DNA of 64,000 bases from Chloroflexota bacterium (lineage in GTDB: Bacteria > Chloroflexota > UBA6077 > FW602-bin22 > JACPRP01), in NCBI GenBank assembly GCA_023480885.1, contig JAMCWX010000075.1:62001-126000 (forward strand), written 5' to 3'. Shown piece after piece: positions 1 through 9,616 of the stretch. The translations under genes and the position numbers were made by a program. The notes beneath the pieces are model-generated. The model was not told the origin of the DNA and ran no database searches. It was given only the letters and a program-made list of their open reading frames with translations. Position 1 is the stretch's first letter, and every line of letters begins with the position of its first letter.

Positions 1-141
1 GGGGGATAGGCCGGAAACGCGTTGGCGTTGGCTGGTGAACAGGGAGTAGCTGGGGGTTCGGCCCTGCTCTCCTGGGATGAGGTGAGGTGAATCGTAAGGG
101 GAACTCGTAGGGCGAGCAAAACATCCTATATTCCACAGACG

Positions 142-1794
142 TTGGAGCACATAATAGGCTCTCGCTCTATTATCGGAGCTCTGCCTCTTCGTTACTTCGG
201 CCATTTGCTGGTCGTTCTCCTAGCGCTGGGCATCGCGATTCTGGGGGATTTCGGACGTAACCAGGCCAACCTGAGCGCTTTCTCTGTTCAGGGAGCAGTT
301 ACCAGCGCTTCTGCCTTTGCGCAGCCGACGGCCAGGGCCGAAGGTGATCTCGTGGTGAAGCGGCCGACCCTTGTCACGACGTTGGTTAATCGCCCAAGGG
401 AAGGCATAATCACGCACAGAGTCGTCGAAGGGGAGTCCGTAGCCTCCATCGCCGACAAGTACGGCATCAGCGCGAATACCGTGCTTTGGGCGAACAACCT
501 CAGAGAGAACGATCCTATCTCACCTGGGCAAGTTCTCTTGATCCTCCCCGTATCAGGAATCCTGCATAAAGTGCAGCCGGGAGACACTATCGAGGATATT
601 GCCTGGAAGTATCAGTCGGACGTTCGTGCTATTATCGAGTTCAACCAACTGACAGATCCATCCAACCTGGTGGCGGACGATGTGCTCGTCGTGCCTGGTG
701 GGAGGAAAGAAGACACGCCACGTCCTCAACTCGCTTCCCGCGGCGCTCAGCGTCCCCCAGAGGATACCGATCAGCCGAAGCAGCAGCAGGCTCTGAAGCC
801 ATTTTCGTACAAAGTGGCCCCTGGAGACACACTCGGCGCCATAGCCGAAAAGTTTGGTGTCAGCCAGGACACCATCATCGCCGCTAACGATATGGCCGCC
901 AATCCGGACATGATCTCTCCAGGGCAGGATCTCACGATTCTGCCTGTTTCGGGCGTGCTACATACGGTGCGGGAAGGCGAGAGCATCCTTGCCCTGGCTT
1001 CCAGATACGATGTAGCCCCCGACGAAATCGTGAAAGCGAATGCGCTCAAGGATGCCGATACTGTTGCGCAGGGCCAGAAGCTTGTGATTCCAGGCGCTAA
1101 AGCGATAATCGCGCCTCCTCAGCCTGCCCCTGTCGCCGAGGCGAGCATCACGCACGTCGTTCGCCCTGGCGAGAGCTTGAGGCTCATCGCCGAGAGGTAT
1201 AACGCGAACCCGGCCAGGATAGTTCAGGCCAACGGCATCGCCGATGCCGATGTGGTGGTGGTTGGCCAGGCGTTGAAGATCCCAGGTGGCCAGGCTCCCG
1301 CACAACCTGCTGCGCGAGCTGCGGCTCCCGCTCCCGCACCAGCCCGCGCTCCAGCGCCAGCGCCGGCTCCTGCACCTGCGCCAGCTCCCGCCCCTGCTCC
1401 AGCGCCCGCGGCGCCCTCCAATGGCGGGTGGAATATTGTGGGCATCGCTTCCAAGTATCTTGGATATCGCTATGCGTGGGGCGGGATATCGCCGAGCACT
1501 GGCTTTGATTGCAGCGGCTTCGTGTACTACGTGTACCGAACAGCGGGTGTTCCCGTGCCTCGTGATCTCTGGGGTCAGCTTCAGGCTGGTCCGCGAATAA
1601 AACAGGCCAACCTGCAACCTGGCGACATCGTGTTTTTCGAGAATACCTATACGTCCGGCCTCTCGCACAATGGCATCTACATTGGCGGCGGACGTTTCAT
1701 CAATGCCGAGAGTGAGGGCGCGGGAGTCAAGGTTGCCAGCCTCTCCGATAGGTATTGGGCGGCTCGCTACTACGCCGCCTCACGACCCTGGTAG
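142..1794 (+). CDS. Five-LysM NlpC/P60 cell-wall peptidase
   Basis: Secreted or membrane-anchored peptidoglycan hydrolase of 550 residues. A hydrophobic segment at about residues 18-36 is a signal or anchor. Five LysM repeats follow at about 90-135, 142-187, 222-268, 275-318 and 338-382; each has the usual pattern, such as V-x-x-GES/GDT-h-x-x-IA and a closing P-G-Q-x-h-x-I-P. An Ala-Pro-rich linker (about 385-425) leads to a C-terminal NlpC/P60 domain with the catalytic Cys in FDCSGF, the His in LSHNG and a polar third residue (FINAE). LysM binds glycan and NlpC/P60 cleaves stem peptides, so a role in wall remodelling or separation is expected. The start is TTG at 142; no ATG lies nearer the signal segment. 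It ends about 160 bases before the remA-gmk unit and has its own upstream region (1-141). Confidence 0.93.
   Translation: MEHIIGSRSIIGALPLRYFGHLLVVLLALGIAILGDFGRNQANLSAFSVQGAVTSASAFAQPTARAEGDLVVKRPTLVTTLVNRPREGIITHRVVEGESVASIADKYGISANTVLWANNLRENDPISPGQVLLILPVSGILHKVQPGDTIEDIAWKYQSDVRAIIEFNQLTDPSNLVADDVLVVPGGRKEDTPRPQLASRGAQRPPEDTDQPKQQQALKPFSYKVAPGDTLGAIAEKFGVSQDTIIAANDMAANPDMISPGQDLTILPVSGVLHTVREGESILALASRYDVAPDEIVKANALKDADTVAQGQKLVIPGAKAIIAPPQPAPVAEASITHVVRPGESLRLIAERYNANPARIVQANGIADADVVVVGQALKIPGGQAPAQPAARAAAPAPAPARAPAPAPAPAPAPAPAPAPAPAAPSNGGWNIVGIASKYLGYRYAWGGISPSTGFDCSGFVYYVYRTAGVPVPRDLWGQLQAGPRIKQANLQPGDIVFFENTYTSGLSHNGIYIGGGRFINAESEGAGVKVASLSDRYWAARYYAASRPW
1310..1422 (+). repeat. Ala-Pro linker low-complexity repeat
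   Basis: GC-rich direct repeats of GCTCCC/GCGCCAGC type, coding for an alternating Ala-Pro linker between the last LysM and the NlpC/P60 domain. Slippage here would change linker length without a frameshift only in steps of three. Confidence 0.7.
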
Positions 1795-1840
1795 CGGACT
1801 TGCCCGCTCAGAAAGTGGCCTGAACGAAGCCCCCGGTTGG

Positions 1841-1869
1841 TTGCAGCTAATCTCTGTAGCCTCTATAAT
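1841..1869 (+). promoter_or_regulatory. Sigma-70-type promoter for remA-gmk-priA
   Basis: TTGCAG at 1841-1846, a 17-base spacer and a consensus TATAAT at 1864-1869. The predicted start near 1876 gives a leader of about 80 bases to the remA start. It lies in the gap after the wall hydrolase, so it probably drives remA, gmk and priA as one unit. Confidence 0.65.
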
Positions 1870-1957
1870 TACTTTGCCCTCGATACGATTTACCGTCGCG
1901 CCTGGTGAGGGGCTAGCTCGGCACCATCGGGCGATTTGGACATTGCGGTGGTTGGCA

Positions 1958-2230
1958 GTGGCGGTTGAGCTTGTACACATCGGCTTCGGCAACGTAATAG
2001 CTGCGAATAGAGTTCTGGCGATAATGAGCCCCGACTCTGCGCCGATCAGGCGGATGATTCAGGAATGTCGTGAGGCGAATAACATCATCGACGTCACGTA
2101 TGGCCGGAAGACGAAGGCCGTCATAGTCCTCGATAGTGGCCATCTAGTATTGGCAGCCATACAGCCTGAGACTATTCAGAGTCGCCTCGCTCAGCAGCGG
2201 GAAGGACGGAACGATGCGGTCAGAGAGTAA
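1958..2230 (+). CDS. remA: RemA/DUF370-family regulator
   Basis: About 90 residues beginning [12 protein letters not shown]. The conserved core of the RemA (YlzA, DUF370) family is clear: HIGFGN, then [19 protein letters not shown][11 protein letters not shown] and AIQPETI. RemA of Bacillus is a small DNA-binding activator of matrix and osmoprotection genes, and the family is typically encoded just upstream of gmk, as here; the function in this organism is inferred from that family. I chose GTG at 1958 because family members begin two to four residues before ELVHIGFGN. The longer open frame from 1670 overlaps the end of the hydrolase gene and is non-homologous there. It overlaps gmk by 17 bases, suggesting translational coupling. 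Confidence 0.85.
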   Translation: MAVELVHIGFGNVIAANRVLAIMSPDSAPIRRMIQECREANNIIDVTYGRKTKAVIVLDSGHLVLAAIQPETIQSRLAQQREGRNDAVRE

Positions 2231-3032
2231 GAAGCGCCCAGCGTCGGCAGAGGGTTCGAGCGATGCCGATTCGAGCGCTGTCCCCAACGTCAACACGATC
2301 GCCTCTGCGCGAAACGATGATGAAGGCACGTGCAAGGACCCTCCACTCGCAATCGACCCCGCTGTTCTGAGCTCCATTACGGAAATGTCCAGGCAGAGAA
2401 AGAACGAGGAAAACCTGCTGCCTCCTCATTACCCTCCCACTCCCCCTGGCTTGCTCTTCGTTTTGTCCGGCCCTTCAGGTGTTGGCAAGGACGCGGTTAT
2501 CAGCAGGCTGAAGGAAAAGCGCAAGCCATGGCACTTCACGGTCACCGTCACGACGAGGCCGATGAGGCCCGGCGAGGTTGATGGCGTTAGCTATTACTTC
2601 GTTTCTCAGCGCGAGTTCGAAGACATGAAGCAGCGGGGTGAGCTGTTGGAATGGGCGGTCGTCCATAAGTACTGCTATGGCACGCCAATCAGCCAGGTAC
2701 GTGAGGCGTTGAGCGCTGGCAGGGACGCGTTCCTCAAGATCGACGTCCAGGGGGCAGCTCAGGTGAAACGGCGCGTGCCCGACGCTGTCTTTATTTTCCT
2801 GGGCCCCGAGAACATGGATCATTTGATCGCCCATCTGACCCAGCGCGGCACCGAATCGCCTGAACAGCTGTCGACGCGGGTGAAGGACGCTTACGAAGAG
2901 ATGAAGCGGCTGCCCGAATACGATTATCTGGTGATCAATCGTGAGCAGCAACTCGAAGAGGCCGTCGGCTCGATCGAATGCATCGTCGCAGCCGAGAAGA
3001 GCCGGCTGAGGCCGAGGAAAATCGAGCTCTAG
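2214..3032 (+). CDS. gmk: Guanylate kinase with N-terminal extension
   Basis: Phosphorylates GMP to GDP with ATP in the cytosol, in purine nucleotide supply. The P-loop GPSGVGKD is at residues 86-93, followed by the GMP-binding segment ([20 protein letters not shown]) and the lid and CORE elements YCYGTP and [11 protein letters not shown]. The kinase domain is of normal length (about 190 residues), but about 75 residues precede it, polar and low in complexity (Ser/Asp-rich). An in-frame ATG at 2385 would give a more usual length. The upstream ATG has a good AAGGA ribosome site and overlaps remA, so I kept it. Ends 24 bases before priA. Confidence 0.93.
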   Translation: MRSESKKRPASAEGSSDADSSAVPNVNTIASARNDDEGTCKDPPLAIDPAVLSSITEMSRQRKNEENLLPPHYPPTPPGLLFVLSGPSGVGKDAVISRLKEKRKPWHFTVTVTTRPMRPGEVDGVSYYFVSQREFEDMKQRGELLEWAVVHKYCYGTPISQVREALSAGRDAFLKIDVQGAAQVKRRVPDAVFIFLGPENMDHLIAHLTQRGTESPEQLSTRVKDAYEEMKRLPEYDYLVINREQQLEEAVGSIECIVAAEKSRLRPRKIEL

Positions 3033-3056
3033 TGGCTCGCTCCAAGAAAGCGGCCG

Positions 3057-5567
3057 ATGCTCTACGCCGAAATCGCAGTCAACTCCCCAATCAGCAGAGG
3101 TAGCGCCAGCTACCATTATCGCCTTCCTCCTGATTTGGAGGTGCAAGTTGGCCAATTGTTGTGGGTGCCCTTTGGCCCCAGGCGATTACAGGGGGTAGTC
3201 TTAAGCCTGCTGGAAAGCACCGACGTAGAAGGCGTCAGGGACGTTCTCGGCCTCGTGGATCCCAAGCCAGTGCTTTCTCCCACACAGATTCAGCTTGCTC
3301 GCTGGATAGTCGAGCACTATCGCTGCTCGCTGAGCGAGGCGGTTATGTTGATGGTCCCGACCGGCGTTCATCAAAGGTGCTTCTCCACCATCCAGCTCAA
3401 AACCGACGTACCAGTGCCGGCGGACTTGCCCGCAAGACAGGTCGATCTCCTGTCGTTTCTGCAGAGAACAGGCAAAATCCGCGCTAATAAGGCCAAAGCT
3501 GCTTTTCGGCTTCGCGGCTTCGACGTGGTGCTTGGCCAACTGGCGAGACGCGGACTCGTCACTCGTGGCTGGGAGACGGAGAAGCCACGGGTGCGGCCAC
3601 AACTGGAGAAGCGAGTTCGCCTGGCTCCTCACCTCGCGGACCTGGATTCGGCTCTAGCTTCTGTGAAAAGTGCGCCGCGACAGGCTGAAGCGCTGCGATA
3701 CCTGTTCGAGAAGGACGTCGCCGAAGGGAAGGAGTCTCCGCGAAGCAGAGCTTGGGTCCCTGTGGCAGAGCTTTACGCGGCTGCTTCTTCCAACGCCCAG
3801 GTGATGAAGGTCTTGCTCGCCAAGGGGCTCGTCGAGATTGAGGAGCGCGAGGTGTGGCGCGACCCTCTGGCTGATCGGACTTTCCCCTTCGCCGCGCGCG
3901 TAGCCCTCACGCCAGATCAGCAGGACGTCTGGAGAGCAATCGAGCGCGATTTGGCCGCGCCGGCAGGCTGGACCTGTCTACTGCACGGTGTCACGGGCAG
4001 CGGCAAAACGGAGATCTATCTCCGGGCGCTGGAAGAGACGCTAAAGTCTGGCAGACAGGCCATCGTGATGGTGCCTGAGATTGCGCTCACGCCTCAGACC
4101 GTCCATCGTTTTGCCTCTCGTTTTCCTGAGAGAGTGGCTGTGCTGCACAGCCGGCTCTCGTTGGGCGAGCGCTACGATGAATGGCGGCGTATCCGCGATG
4201 GGACCCTCAGCATTGTGATAGGGTCTCGCTCGGCCATCTTCGCGCCAGTGTCGAACCTTGGCGTGATCATGGTGGATGAAGAGCACGAATGGTCTTACAA
4301 ACACGAGAAGTCTCCTCGCTACAACGCCAGGGACGTAGCCATCAAGCTGGGCGAGCTAACAGGTGCAAAAGTTATCCTGGGCAGCGCAACCCCCGATGTG
4401 GTGACTTACTATCGCGCAAAGTCGGGCCGGTATCGCCTTCTGGAGCTCCAGGAACGTGTCGAATCGCCTGCCCCGCAAGGCGCAGCAGAGGTGGTCACCG
4501 ATGCTGCGATAGCGGAAACTGCGACGGCTCGGACCACCTTCATGCCACCCGTGCACGTCGTGGATTTGCGGCAGGAGCTGCGGGCTGGCAATCGGGGCAT
4601 TTTCAGCCGCGCGTTGACCGAGGCCATTGGCCTTGCTCTATCGCTGCACGAACAGGTTATCCTATTCCTGAACCGCCGCGGCGCGTCGACTTTCGTTATG
4701 TGTCGCGACTGCGGACACGTGCTCCAGTGTAAACGGTGCAATATTCCGCTGGTCTATCATTCGGCTGAGGACGACCTCGTTTGCCACCAGTGCAACTATC
4801 GCACCTTCATGCCGAACGGATGTCCTAACTGTTACGGCGTGCGGATCAAGTTCTTCGGCGTGGGCACGCAGAAGGTGGAGGAGGAAGTGAAGAAACTCTT
4901 CCCCTCGGCCCGCGTTTTGCGCTGGGACAGGGATACGACAAAGGGCAAGATGGTGCACGAGCAAATCCTTCAGCAGTTCAAGAGCCACGAGGCCGACGTT
5001 CTTATCGGCACGCAAATGATCGCCAAAGGGTTGGATTTGCCGCTCGTCACCCTTGTCGGCGTGATCAGCGCGGACACAATACTCAACCTGCCCGATTTCC
5101 GCGCGGGAGAACGCACTTTCCAGCTCTTGACGCAGGTAGCAGGCAGAGCTGGGCGCGGTACGCTTGGCGGCCGCGTGATCGTACAGACCTACTCCCCGGA
5201 GCATTACTGCGTCCAGGCGGCAAGCAGGCACGATTACTCGGGTTTCTATCGTCAGGAGATCGAGTTCCGTCGCGAGCAAGGCTATCCCCCATTTGGGAGA
5301 TTGGTAAAGCTGGTCCACAGCTACTCCAATGACGACCGCGCGGAACGCGAGGCTGACCGTTTTGCGCAAGTGCTGAGACAGAGGATCGATCGTCTCGGCC
5401 TGCCTGGGATCGACGTCATCGGGCCGGCGCCGTCCTATGTCCGCCGTCTTCGAGGAAGGTTTCGCTGGCAGCTCCTGATCCGCGGTGACCTTGTCGACGA
5501 GTTGTTCGACGATTTGCCAATCCCGCTGGGCTGGTCTGTAGATGTCGATCCCCAGACTACGCTATAA
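3057..5567 (+). CDS. priA: Primosomal replication-restart helicase PriA
   Basis: 3'-to-5' DNA helicase that reloads the replisome at stalled forks. It has 836 residues, in the normal range. The N-terminal DNA-binding (3'BD) domain opens with YAEIAVN. Walker A GVTGSGKT lies at about residues 310-318 and the DEEH box at 407-410. A Zn-binding insert at about 549-592 contains four Cys pairs (CRDC, CKRC, CHQC, CPNC). The C-terminal helicase motifs IGTQMIAKGLDLP and QVAGRAGRG are intact. ATG at 3057 follows gmk closely and probably shares its transcript. Its last codons overlap the -10 box proposed for def. Confidence 0.97.
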   Translation: MLYAEIAVNSPISRGSASYHYRLPPDLEVQVGQLLWVPFGPRRLQGVVLSLLESTDVEGVRDVLGLVDPKPVLSPTQIQLARWIVEHYRCSLSEAVMLMVPTGVHQRCFSTIQLKTDVPVPADLPARQVDLLSFLQRTGKIRANKAKAAFRLRGFDVVLGQLARRGLVTRGWETEKPRVRPQLEKRVRLAPHLADLDSALASVKSAPRQAEALRYLFEKDVAEGKESPRSRAWVPVAELYAAASSNAQVMKVLLAKGLVEIEEREVWRDPLADRTFPFAARVALTPDQQDVWRAIERDLAAPAGWTCLLHGVTGSGKTEIYLRALEETLKSGRQAIVMVPEIALTPQTVHRFASRFPERVAVLHSRLSLGERYDEWRRIRDGTLSIVIGSRSAIFAPVSNLGVIMVDEEHEWSYKHEKSPRYNARDVAIKLGELTGAKVILGSATPDVVTYYRAKSGRYRLLELQERVESPAPQGAAEVVTDAAIAETATARTTFMPPVHVVDLRQELRAGNRGIFSRALTEAIGLALSLHEQVILFLNRRGASTFVMCRDCGHVLQCKRCNIPLVYHSAEDDLVCHQCNYRTFMPNGCPNCYGVRIKFFGVGTQKVEEEVKKLFPSARVLRWDRDTTKGKMVHEQILQQFKSHEADVLIGTQMIAKGLDLPLVTLVGVISADTILNLPDFRAGERTFQLLTQVAGRAGRGTLGGRVIVQTYSPEHYCVQAASRHDYSGFYRQEIEFRREQGYPPFGRLVKLVHSYSNDDRAEREADRFAQVLRQRIDRLGLPGIDVIGPAPSYVRRLRGRFRWQLLIRGDLVDELFDDLPIPLGWSVDVDPQTTL

Positions 5568-5568
5568 T
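5563..5568 (+). promoter_or_regulatory. -10 box ahead of def
   Basis: TATAAT in the context GCTATAATGGG, overlapping the priA stop codon and 47 bases before the def ATG. No convincing -35 hexamer is seen 16-18 bases upstream. The same GCTATAATGGG string recurs before sucC. Confidence 0.45.
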
Positions 5569-5614
5569 GGGAAACAGAATCACGAGGGCCTGAACAAGTA
5601 CATGTGGAGGTCTT

Positions 5615-6142
5615 ATGGCAGTACTTCCTATAGTTAGGGCTGATAACCCGGTATTGCGCGAGAAAGCCAAGAAAGTCACACGCGTCGACCAGAGCATAAA
5701 CAAGCTAATCGACGACATGATCGAGACTATGCACGCCGCCAATGGCGTGGGCCTCGCCGCGCCGCAGGTCGGCGTATCGCTGCGCCTCATCGTCGTCCAG
5801 GAGTTCATGGAGAACGAAGTGGGCGAGCTGGAGCCAGGGCAGATCATCGTCCTCCTGAACCCCGAGATCGTGAAGACGAGCGGCGAATATGAGACTGACG
5901 AGGGGTGTCTCAGCCTGCCGGGCTACGTCGGCACGATCAAGCGGGCGGAGAAGGTGACCGTGAAGGGCCTCAACCGCCAGGGGAAAGAGGTTCGCATCAA
6001 GGCCGAAGGATTGCTCGCCGAAGCCTTTCAGCACGAGGTCGACCACGTCAACGGCATCCTCTTTTTTGATCATTTGCCCTCTATCGACCAACTCCGGCGC
6101 CTTCAGCCTCGCAAGAAACCAGGTGAGTCCGAGGAACTCTAG
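5615..6142 (+). CDS. def: Peptide deformylase
   Basis: Metalloenzyme that removes the formyl group from the initiator methionine of new proteins. It has 175 residues, typical for the family. All three motifs are present: GVGLAAPQVG (about 44-53), EGCLSLPG (98-105, metal-binding Cys) and QHEVDHVNGILF (about 139-150, the two metal-binding His and the catalytic Glu). The ATG at 5615 is preceded by GGAGG. It lies between priA and sucC with its own -10 box. Confidence 0.97.
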   Translation: MAVLPIVRADNPVLREKAKKVTRVDQSINKLIDDMIETMHAANGVGLAAPQVGVSLRLIVVQEFMENEVGELEPGQIIVLLNPEIVKTSGEYETDEGCLSLPGYVGTIKRAEKVTVKGLNRQGKEVRIKAEGLLAEAFQHEVDHVNGILFFDHLPSIDQLRRLQPRKKPGESEEL

Positions 6143-6145
6143 TTG

Positions 6146-6154
6146 TGCTATAAT
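6146..6154 (+). promoter_or_regulatory. Extended -10 promoter ahead of sucC
   Basis: TGCTATAAT, an extended -10 element with consensus hexamer at 6149-6154, 47 bases before the sucC GTG. The -35 region is poor, which fits an extended -10 promoter. It probably drives sucC, sucD and korDAB. Confidence 0.5.
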
Positions 6155-6200
6155 GGGCTGGCGTGACCATACAATCTAGCGGGAGGCACTGAGAGGAGAA

Positions 6201-7337
6201 GTGAAAATCCACGAATACCAGGCTCGGGACATCCTGATGCGACATGGTATCCCAGCGCCTGCAGCCGAAGTGGCTTCGACGCCGGCAGAGGCCAGGGCTG
6301 CGGCAGAAAAGCTGGGCGTGCCGACGGTGGTCAAGGCTCAAGTGCTTGTCGGCGGTCGCGGGAAAGCCGGTGGTGTGAAGCTGGCGACGACGCCACAAGA
6401 TGCCGAGATTGCGGCAAAGGCAATCTTGGGAATGGATATCAAGGGTAATACAGTCGAGAAAGTCTTGGTAGCCGAAGCCACCAAGATAGCCAAGGAGATC
6501 TACCTGGGCATCGTCGTCGATCGCTCGGCAAAGCGCGTTACCTTGATGGCCAGCGCCGAAGGCGGCGTGGAGATCGAGGAAGTGGCGCGGGTATCGCCCG
6601 AGAAGATCATCAAAGTCAGCGTGCATCCAATGTTGGGCTTGCAGGAATACCAGGCCCGAGACCTCGCCTTTGGCATTGGACTGGACGCGTCGCTCGTGCG
6701 CGATTTCGCGAAGATCACCAAGTGCCTTTATCATGCCTTCGTCGACAGCGATGCCTCCCTGGCTGAGATTAATCCCCTCGTCATCACTGCCGACGGCAAG
6801 CTCCTGGCTCTCGATTCCAAGATGCTTCTCGACGATAACGCTCTCTTCCGCCACACGGGCTTTGAGGAGTTGCGCGACCCATCGGAGGAGACCGAGGCCG
6901 AGCGAATCGGTCGCCAGCAAGGCTTCAGCTATGTGAAGCTGGACGGCGCAATCGGCTGTATGGTGAATGGCGCAGGATTGGCCATGGCGACGATGGATGT
7001 GATCGAGCTTTACGGCGGTGAGCCCGCGAACTTCCTCGACGTCGGCGGTGGTGCAAAATCGGACCGTGTGGCCGAGGCTTTCAGACTGCTTCTTTCCGAT
7101 AAGAACGTCAAGGCTGTGCTGCTCAACATCTTTGGCGGCATCACTCGCTGCGACGAGGTGGCTAAGGGCATCGTCGAGGCCCTGCAGAAAGTGAAATGCG
7201 ATCTGCCCATCGTCGTGCGACTGGTTGGAACCAACGAAGAGCAGGGACGCGAGATACTGGCTCAGGCTGGGTTCAGTTCTACCACAAGTATGAACGAAGC
7301 GGCGCAAATGGTCGTCGCCAGGGCATACGGGCGTTAG
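6201..7337 (+). CDS. sucC: Succinyl-CoA synthetase, beta subunit
   Basis: ATP-grasp subunit of the enzyme interconverting succinyl-CoA and succinate with nucleotide phosphorylation. It has 378 residues, a little under the usual 385-390. It begins [12 protein letters not shown], has the nucleotide-grasp segment [16 protein letters not shown] and the C-terminal ligase-CoA domain with NFLDVGGGA and [14 protein letters not shown] at 6201 follows GAGAGGAGAAG. Together with sucD and the ferredoxin-linked korDAB genes downstream it forms the 2-oxoglutarate to succinate step, which could run in either direction depending on ferredoxin potential. Confidence 0.96.
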   Translation: MKIHEYQARDILMRHGIPAPAAEVASTPAEARAAAEKLGVPTVVKAQVLVGGRGKAGGVKLATTPQDAEIAAKAILGMDIKGNTVEKVLVAEATKIAKEIYLGIVVDRSAKRVTLMASAEGGVEIEEVARVSPEKIIKVSVHPMLGLQEYQARDLAFGIGLDASLVRDFAKITKCLYHAFVDSDASLAEINPLVITADGKLLALDSKMLLDDNALFRHTGFEELRDPSEETEAERIGRQQGFSYVKLDGAIGCMVNGAGLAMATMDVIELYGGEPANFLDVGGGAKSDRVAEAFRLLLSDKNVKAVLLNIFGGITRCDEVAKGIVEALQKVKCDLPIVVRLVGTNEEQGREILAQAGFSSTTSMNEAAQMVVARAYGR

Positions 7338-7396
7338 GTTGGACGCCACAAAATCGCGCGGGCGTTCACAATAACGCCCTAAGTGGGAGGAACGAG

Positions 7397-8302
7397 TTGA
7401 GTATTCTCGTCGACAATAACACGCGCCTTCTTGTACAGGGTATAACTGGCCGCGAGGGAGAGTTCCACACCCGCCAGATGCTGGAATATGGCACCAACGT
7501 CGTCGCCGGCGTCACGCCTGGCAAGAAGGGCGTGACGGTCCTGGGAGTGCCGGTGTTCAACAGCGTCGCGGAAGCAGTGCGTGAAACAGGTGCGAACGCC
7601 GCGATAATCTTCGTGCCCGCTTTTGCCGCACCCGATGCTATCGTCGAGGAGGTTGACGCGGGCATCAAGCTCATCATCTCTATAACCGAGGGGATCCCGA
7701 CGCTGGATATGGTCAAGATTTGCGACTACGTCAGCCAAAACGGCGCGCGGCTCATCGGGCCTAACTGCCCTGGCATTATCACCCCTGGGAAGAGCAAAGT
7801 GGGCATAATGCCCGCGCACATCCATCGTCCGGGGAACGTTGGCCTTATCTCCCGCAGCGGGACCTTGACCTACGAGGTGGTGCTCGAGCTTACCACTCGG
7901 GGATTCGGGCAGTCGACCTGTGTGGGCATCGGGGGCGATCCGATAATCGGCAGTTCCTTCGTCGATATGCTTGCCCTCTTCGAACGGGATCCCGACACGA
8001 AGGCGATCGTGCTCATCGGCGAGATCGGCGGCACGGATGAGGAGCGAGCGGCAGAATACATTGCCTCCAACGTGACCAAGCCCGTCTTCAGCTTTATCGC
8101 TGGCCAGAGCGCACCGCCAGGCAAACGAATGGGGCACGCGGGGGCTATCATTTCCGGCGGGACAGGTGCTGCAACCGACAAGATTGCCGCGCTGGAGAGA
8201 GCGGGCGTCAAGGTCGCCAGCACGCCAACGGGGATCGGCGAGCTTATCCAGCAAGCGGAGGAACGCGGTGAAACCACCCTACGACATCGTCGTCTATCGT
8301 GA
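7397..8302 (+). CDS. sucD: Succinyl-CoA synthetase, alpha subunit
   Basis: CoA-binding subunit carrying the phosphohistidine. About 301 residues from a TTG at 7397 ([15 protein letters not shown]), preceded by GGGAGGAACGAG. The longer open frame upstream overlaps sucC and is not homologous. The Rossmann CoA-binding domain has [19 protein letters not shown] and SGTLTYE follow. The active-site His is H247 in MGHAGAI, at the family position. The gene overlaps korD by 35 bases, tying succinyl-CoA synthetase directly to the oxoglutarate:ferredoxin oxidoreductase genes. Confidence 0.96.
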   Translation: MSILVDNNTRLLVQGITGREGEFHTRQMLEYGTNVVAGVTPGKKGVTVLGVPVFNSVAEAVRETGANAAIIFVPAFAAPDAIVEEVDAGIKLIISITEGIPTLDMVKICDYVSQNGARLIGPNCPGIITPGKSKVGIMPAHIHRPGNVGLISRSGTLTYEVVLELTTRGFGQSTCVGIGGDPIIGSSFVDMLALFERDPDTKAIVLIGEIGGTDEERAAEYIASNVTKPVFSFIAGQSAPPGKRMGHAGAIISGGTGAATDKIAALERAGVKVASTPTGIGELIQQAEERGETTLRHRRLS

Positions 8303-8486
8303 CTGGTGTAAGGCCTGCGGCGTCTGTATCGAGTTCTGTCCAAAGCGCGTGCTAGACGGGTCATCGAACGGGATACCAGTCGTCGCGCACCCCGAGCAGT
8401 GCATAAGCTGTGATCTCTGCGAGCTGCTTTGTCCCGACTTCGCCATCACGCTCCCGCGCTCAGCTAACAATCATCGGGAGGACTGA
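8268..8486 (+). CDS. korD: 2-Oxoglutarate:ferredoxin oxidoreductase, delta (ferredoxin) subunit
   Basis: 72-residue protein with two [4Fe-4S] motifs, [12 protein letters not shown] and [12 protein letters not shown], as expected for the electron-relay subunit of KorABCD-type enzymes. GTG at 8268 lies inside the end of sucD after GGAGGAACGC. The substrate is inferred from the sucCD neighbourhood; related pyruvate or branched-chain enzymes share this subunit design. Ends three bases before korA. Confidence 0.88.
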   Translation: MKPPYDIVVYRDWCKACGVCIEFCPKRVLDGSSNGIPVVAHPEQCISCDLCELLCPDFAITLPRSANNHRED

Positions 8487-8488
8487 GG

Positions 8489-9610
8489 ATGGCGAAGCAA
8501 AGGTTTCTACAGGGAAGTGAGGCTTGCGCGGAGGGCGCGCTGGCCGCGGGAGCAAGGTTCTACGCCGGATACCCCATCACGCCGTCCAGCGAGATAGCGG
8601 AGATTCTGTCTCGTCGCCTGCCTCAGGCAGGGGGAAAGTTCATCCAGATGGAAGACGAGATGTCCAGCCTGGCGGCAGTGATCGGCGCCTCTCTCGGCGG
8701 GCTGAAAGCGATGACGGCCACCAGCGGACCGGGCTTTTCGCTGATGCAGGAGAATCTGGGCTTCGCGGCGGCGGCCGAGATTCCCTGTGTGATCGTCGAC
8801 GTGCAGCGCGCCGGTCCGAGCACGGGGCAGCCCACCAGCCCTGCTCAGGGCGACGTGATGCAGGCTCGCTGGGGCACCCACGGCGATCATCCGATCATCG
8901 TCCTCTCCCCATCCTCGGTGCGCGAGTTCTACGAGCTCACCATTCGCGCTTTCAATCTGTCGGAGAAGTACCGTTCGCCAGTCGTGCTGCTTGCCGACGA
9001 GGTGGTGGCGCACATGCGCGAAAAGGTCACGCTTCCGGATCCTGGCGAGGTCGAGGTAATTGATCGGCTGGAGCCTACGGTTCCTCCTGAATGGTATTTC
9101 CCTTTCGACAACGCGATGGATGTGCCTCCTCTGGTCAGCTTTGGCCAGGGCTATCGCTTCCACGTCACCGGCCTCTACCACGACAGGTCTGGCTTCCCCA
9201 CCATGCGGCAGGACGAGATCAATCCCTGGTTTGAGCGGGTGTTTGCCAAGATCGAGCACCATCTAAACGATATCGTTGAGGTTCAGGAGGAGATGATGGA
9301 AGACGCGGACATCGCGCTCATCTCGTTCGGCGCAAGCGCCCGGTCGGCCCAATCGGCGATGCGTCTGGCGCGCGCAAAGAACCTCAAGGTAGGGCTGGTG
9401 AAGCTCAAGACGCTGTGGCCTTTCCCCGAGGAAGTCGTCGACCGTGTGTCCAGGAAGGTCGGGCGGATCGTGGTCCCCGAAATGAATCGCGGCCAGATTC
9501 GGCTGGAAGTTGAACGAGTGGCCGCGGGCAGAGCGCGAGTGCTGGGCGTCAATCGCTACGACGGCGAGATGATCGCCCCGGCTCAGATTGTCAATGCAAT
9601 CGAGGAATAG
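8489..9610 (+). CDS. korA: 2-Oxoglutarate:ferredoxin oxidoreductase, alpha subunit
   Basis: 373-residue subunit with the pyrimidine-binding domain (AGARFYAGYPITPSSEIAE, MEDEMSSLAAVIGAS, TSGPGFSLM) and the following domains of the 2-oxoacid:ferredoxin oxidoreductase alpha chain. It binds the thiamin-diphosphate pyrimidine together with the beta subunit in oxidative decarboxylation of 2-oxoglutarate to succinyl-CoA. The gamma domain is not fused: it would add about 180 residues N-terminally. No separate korC lies next to it. ATG at 8489 follows GGGAGGACTGAGG. Confidence 0.92.
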   Translation: MAKQRFLQGSEACAEGALAAGARFYAGYPITPSSEIAEILSRRLPQAGGKFIQMEDEMSSLAAVIGASLGGLKAMTATSGPGFSLMQENLGFAAAAEIPCVIVDVQRAGPSTGQPTSPAQGDVMQARWGTHGDHPIIVLSPSSVREFYELTIRAFNLSEKYRSPVVLLADEVVAHMREKVTLPDPGEVEVIDRLEPTVPPEWYFPFDNAMDVPPLVSFGQGYRFHVTGLYHDRSGFPTMRQDEINPWFERVFAKIEHHLNDIVEVQEEMMEDADIALISFGASARSAQSAMRLARAKNLKVGLVKLKTLWPFPEEVVDRVSRKVGRIVVPEMNRGQIRLEVERVAAGRARVLGVNRYDGEMIAPAQIVNAIEE

Positions 9611-9616
9611 AGTCAG

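Noticed and set aside
1-141. Possible ydaO/c-di-AMP riboswitch before the LysM-NlpC/P60 gene
   Set aside because: GGTGAATCG...CGTAGGGC resembles part of the class, and such switches often control wall hydrolases, but the GGAGGAACC-type core and the closing CCGAAYCCGUCA element are not found.
958-1668. 236-codon open frame on the minus strand
   Set aside because: Lies opposite the LysM/NlpC-P60 gene; composition mirrors the Ala-Pro repeat and no domain is recognisable.
6081-7349. 422-codon open frame on the minus strand opposite sucC
   Set aside because: His/Leu/Gln-rich antisense of a fully conserved sucC; no ribosome site or domain.
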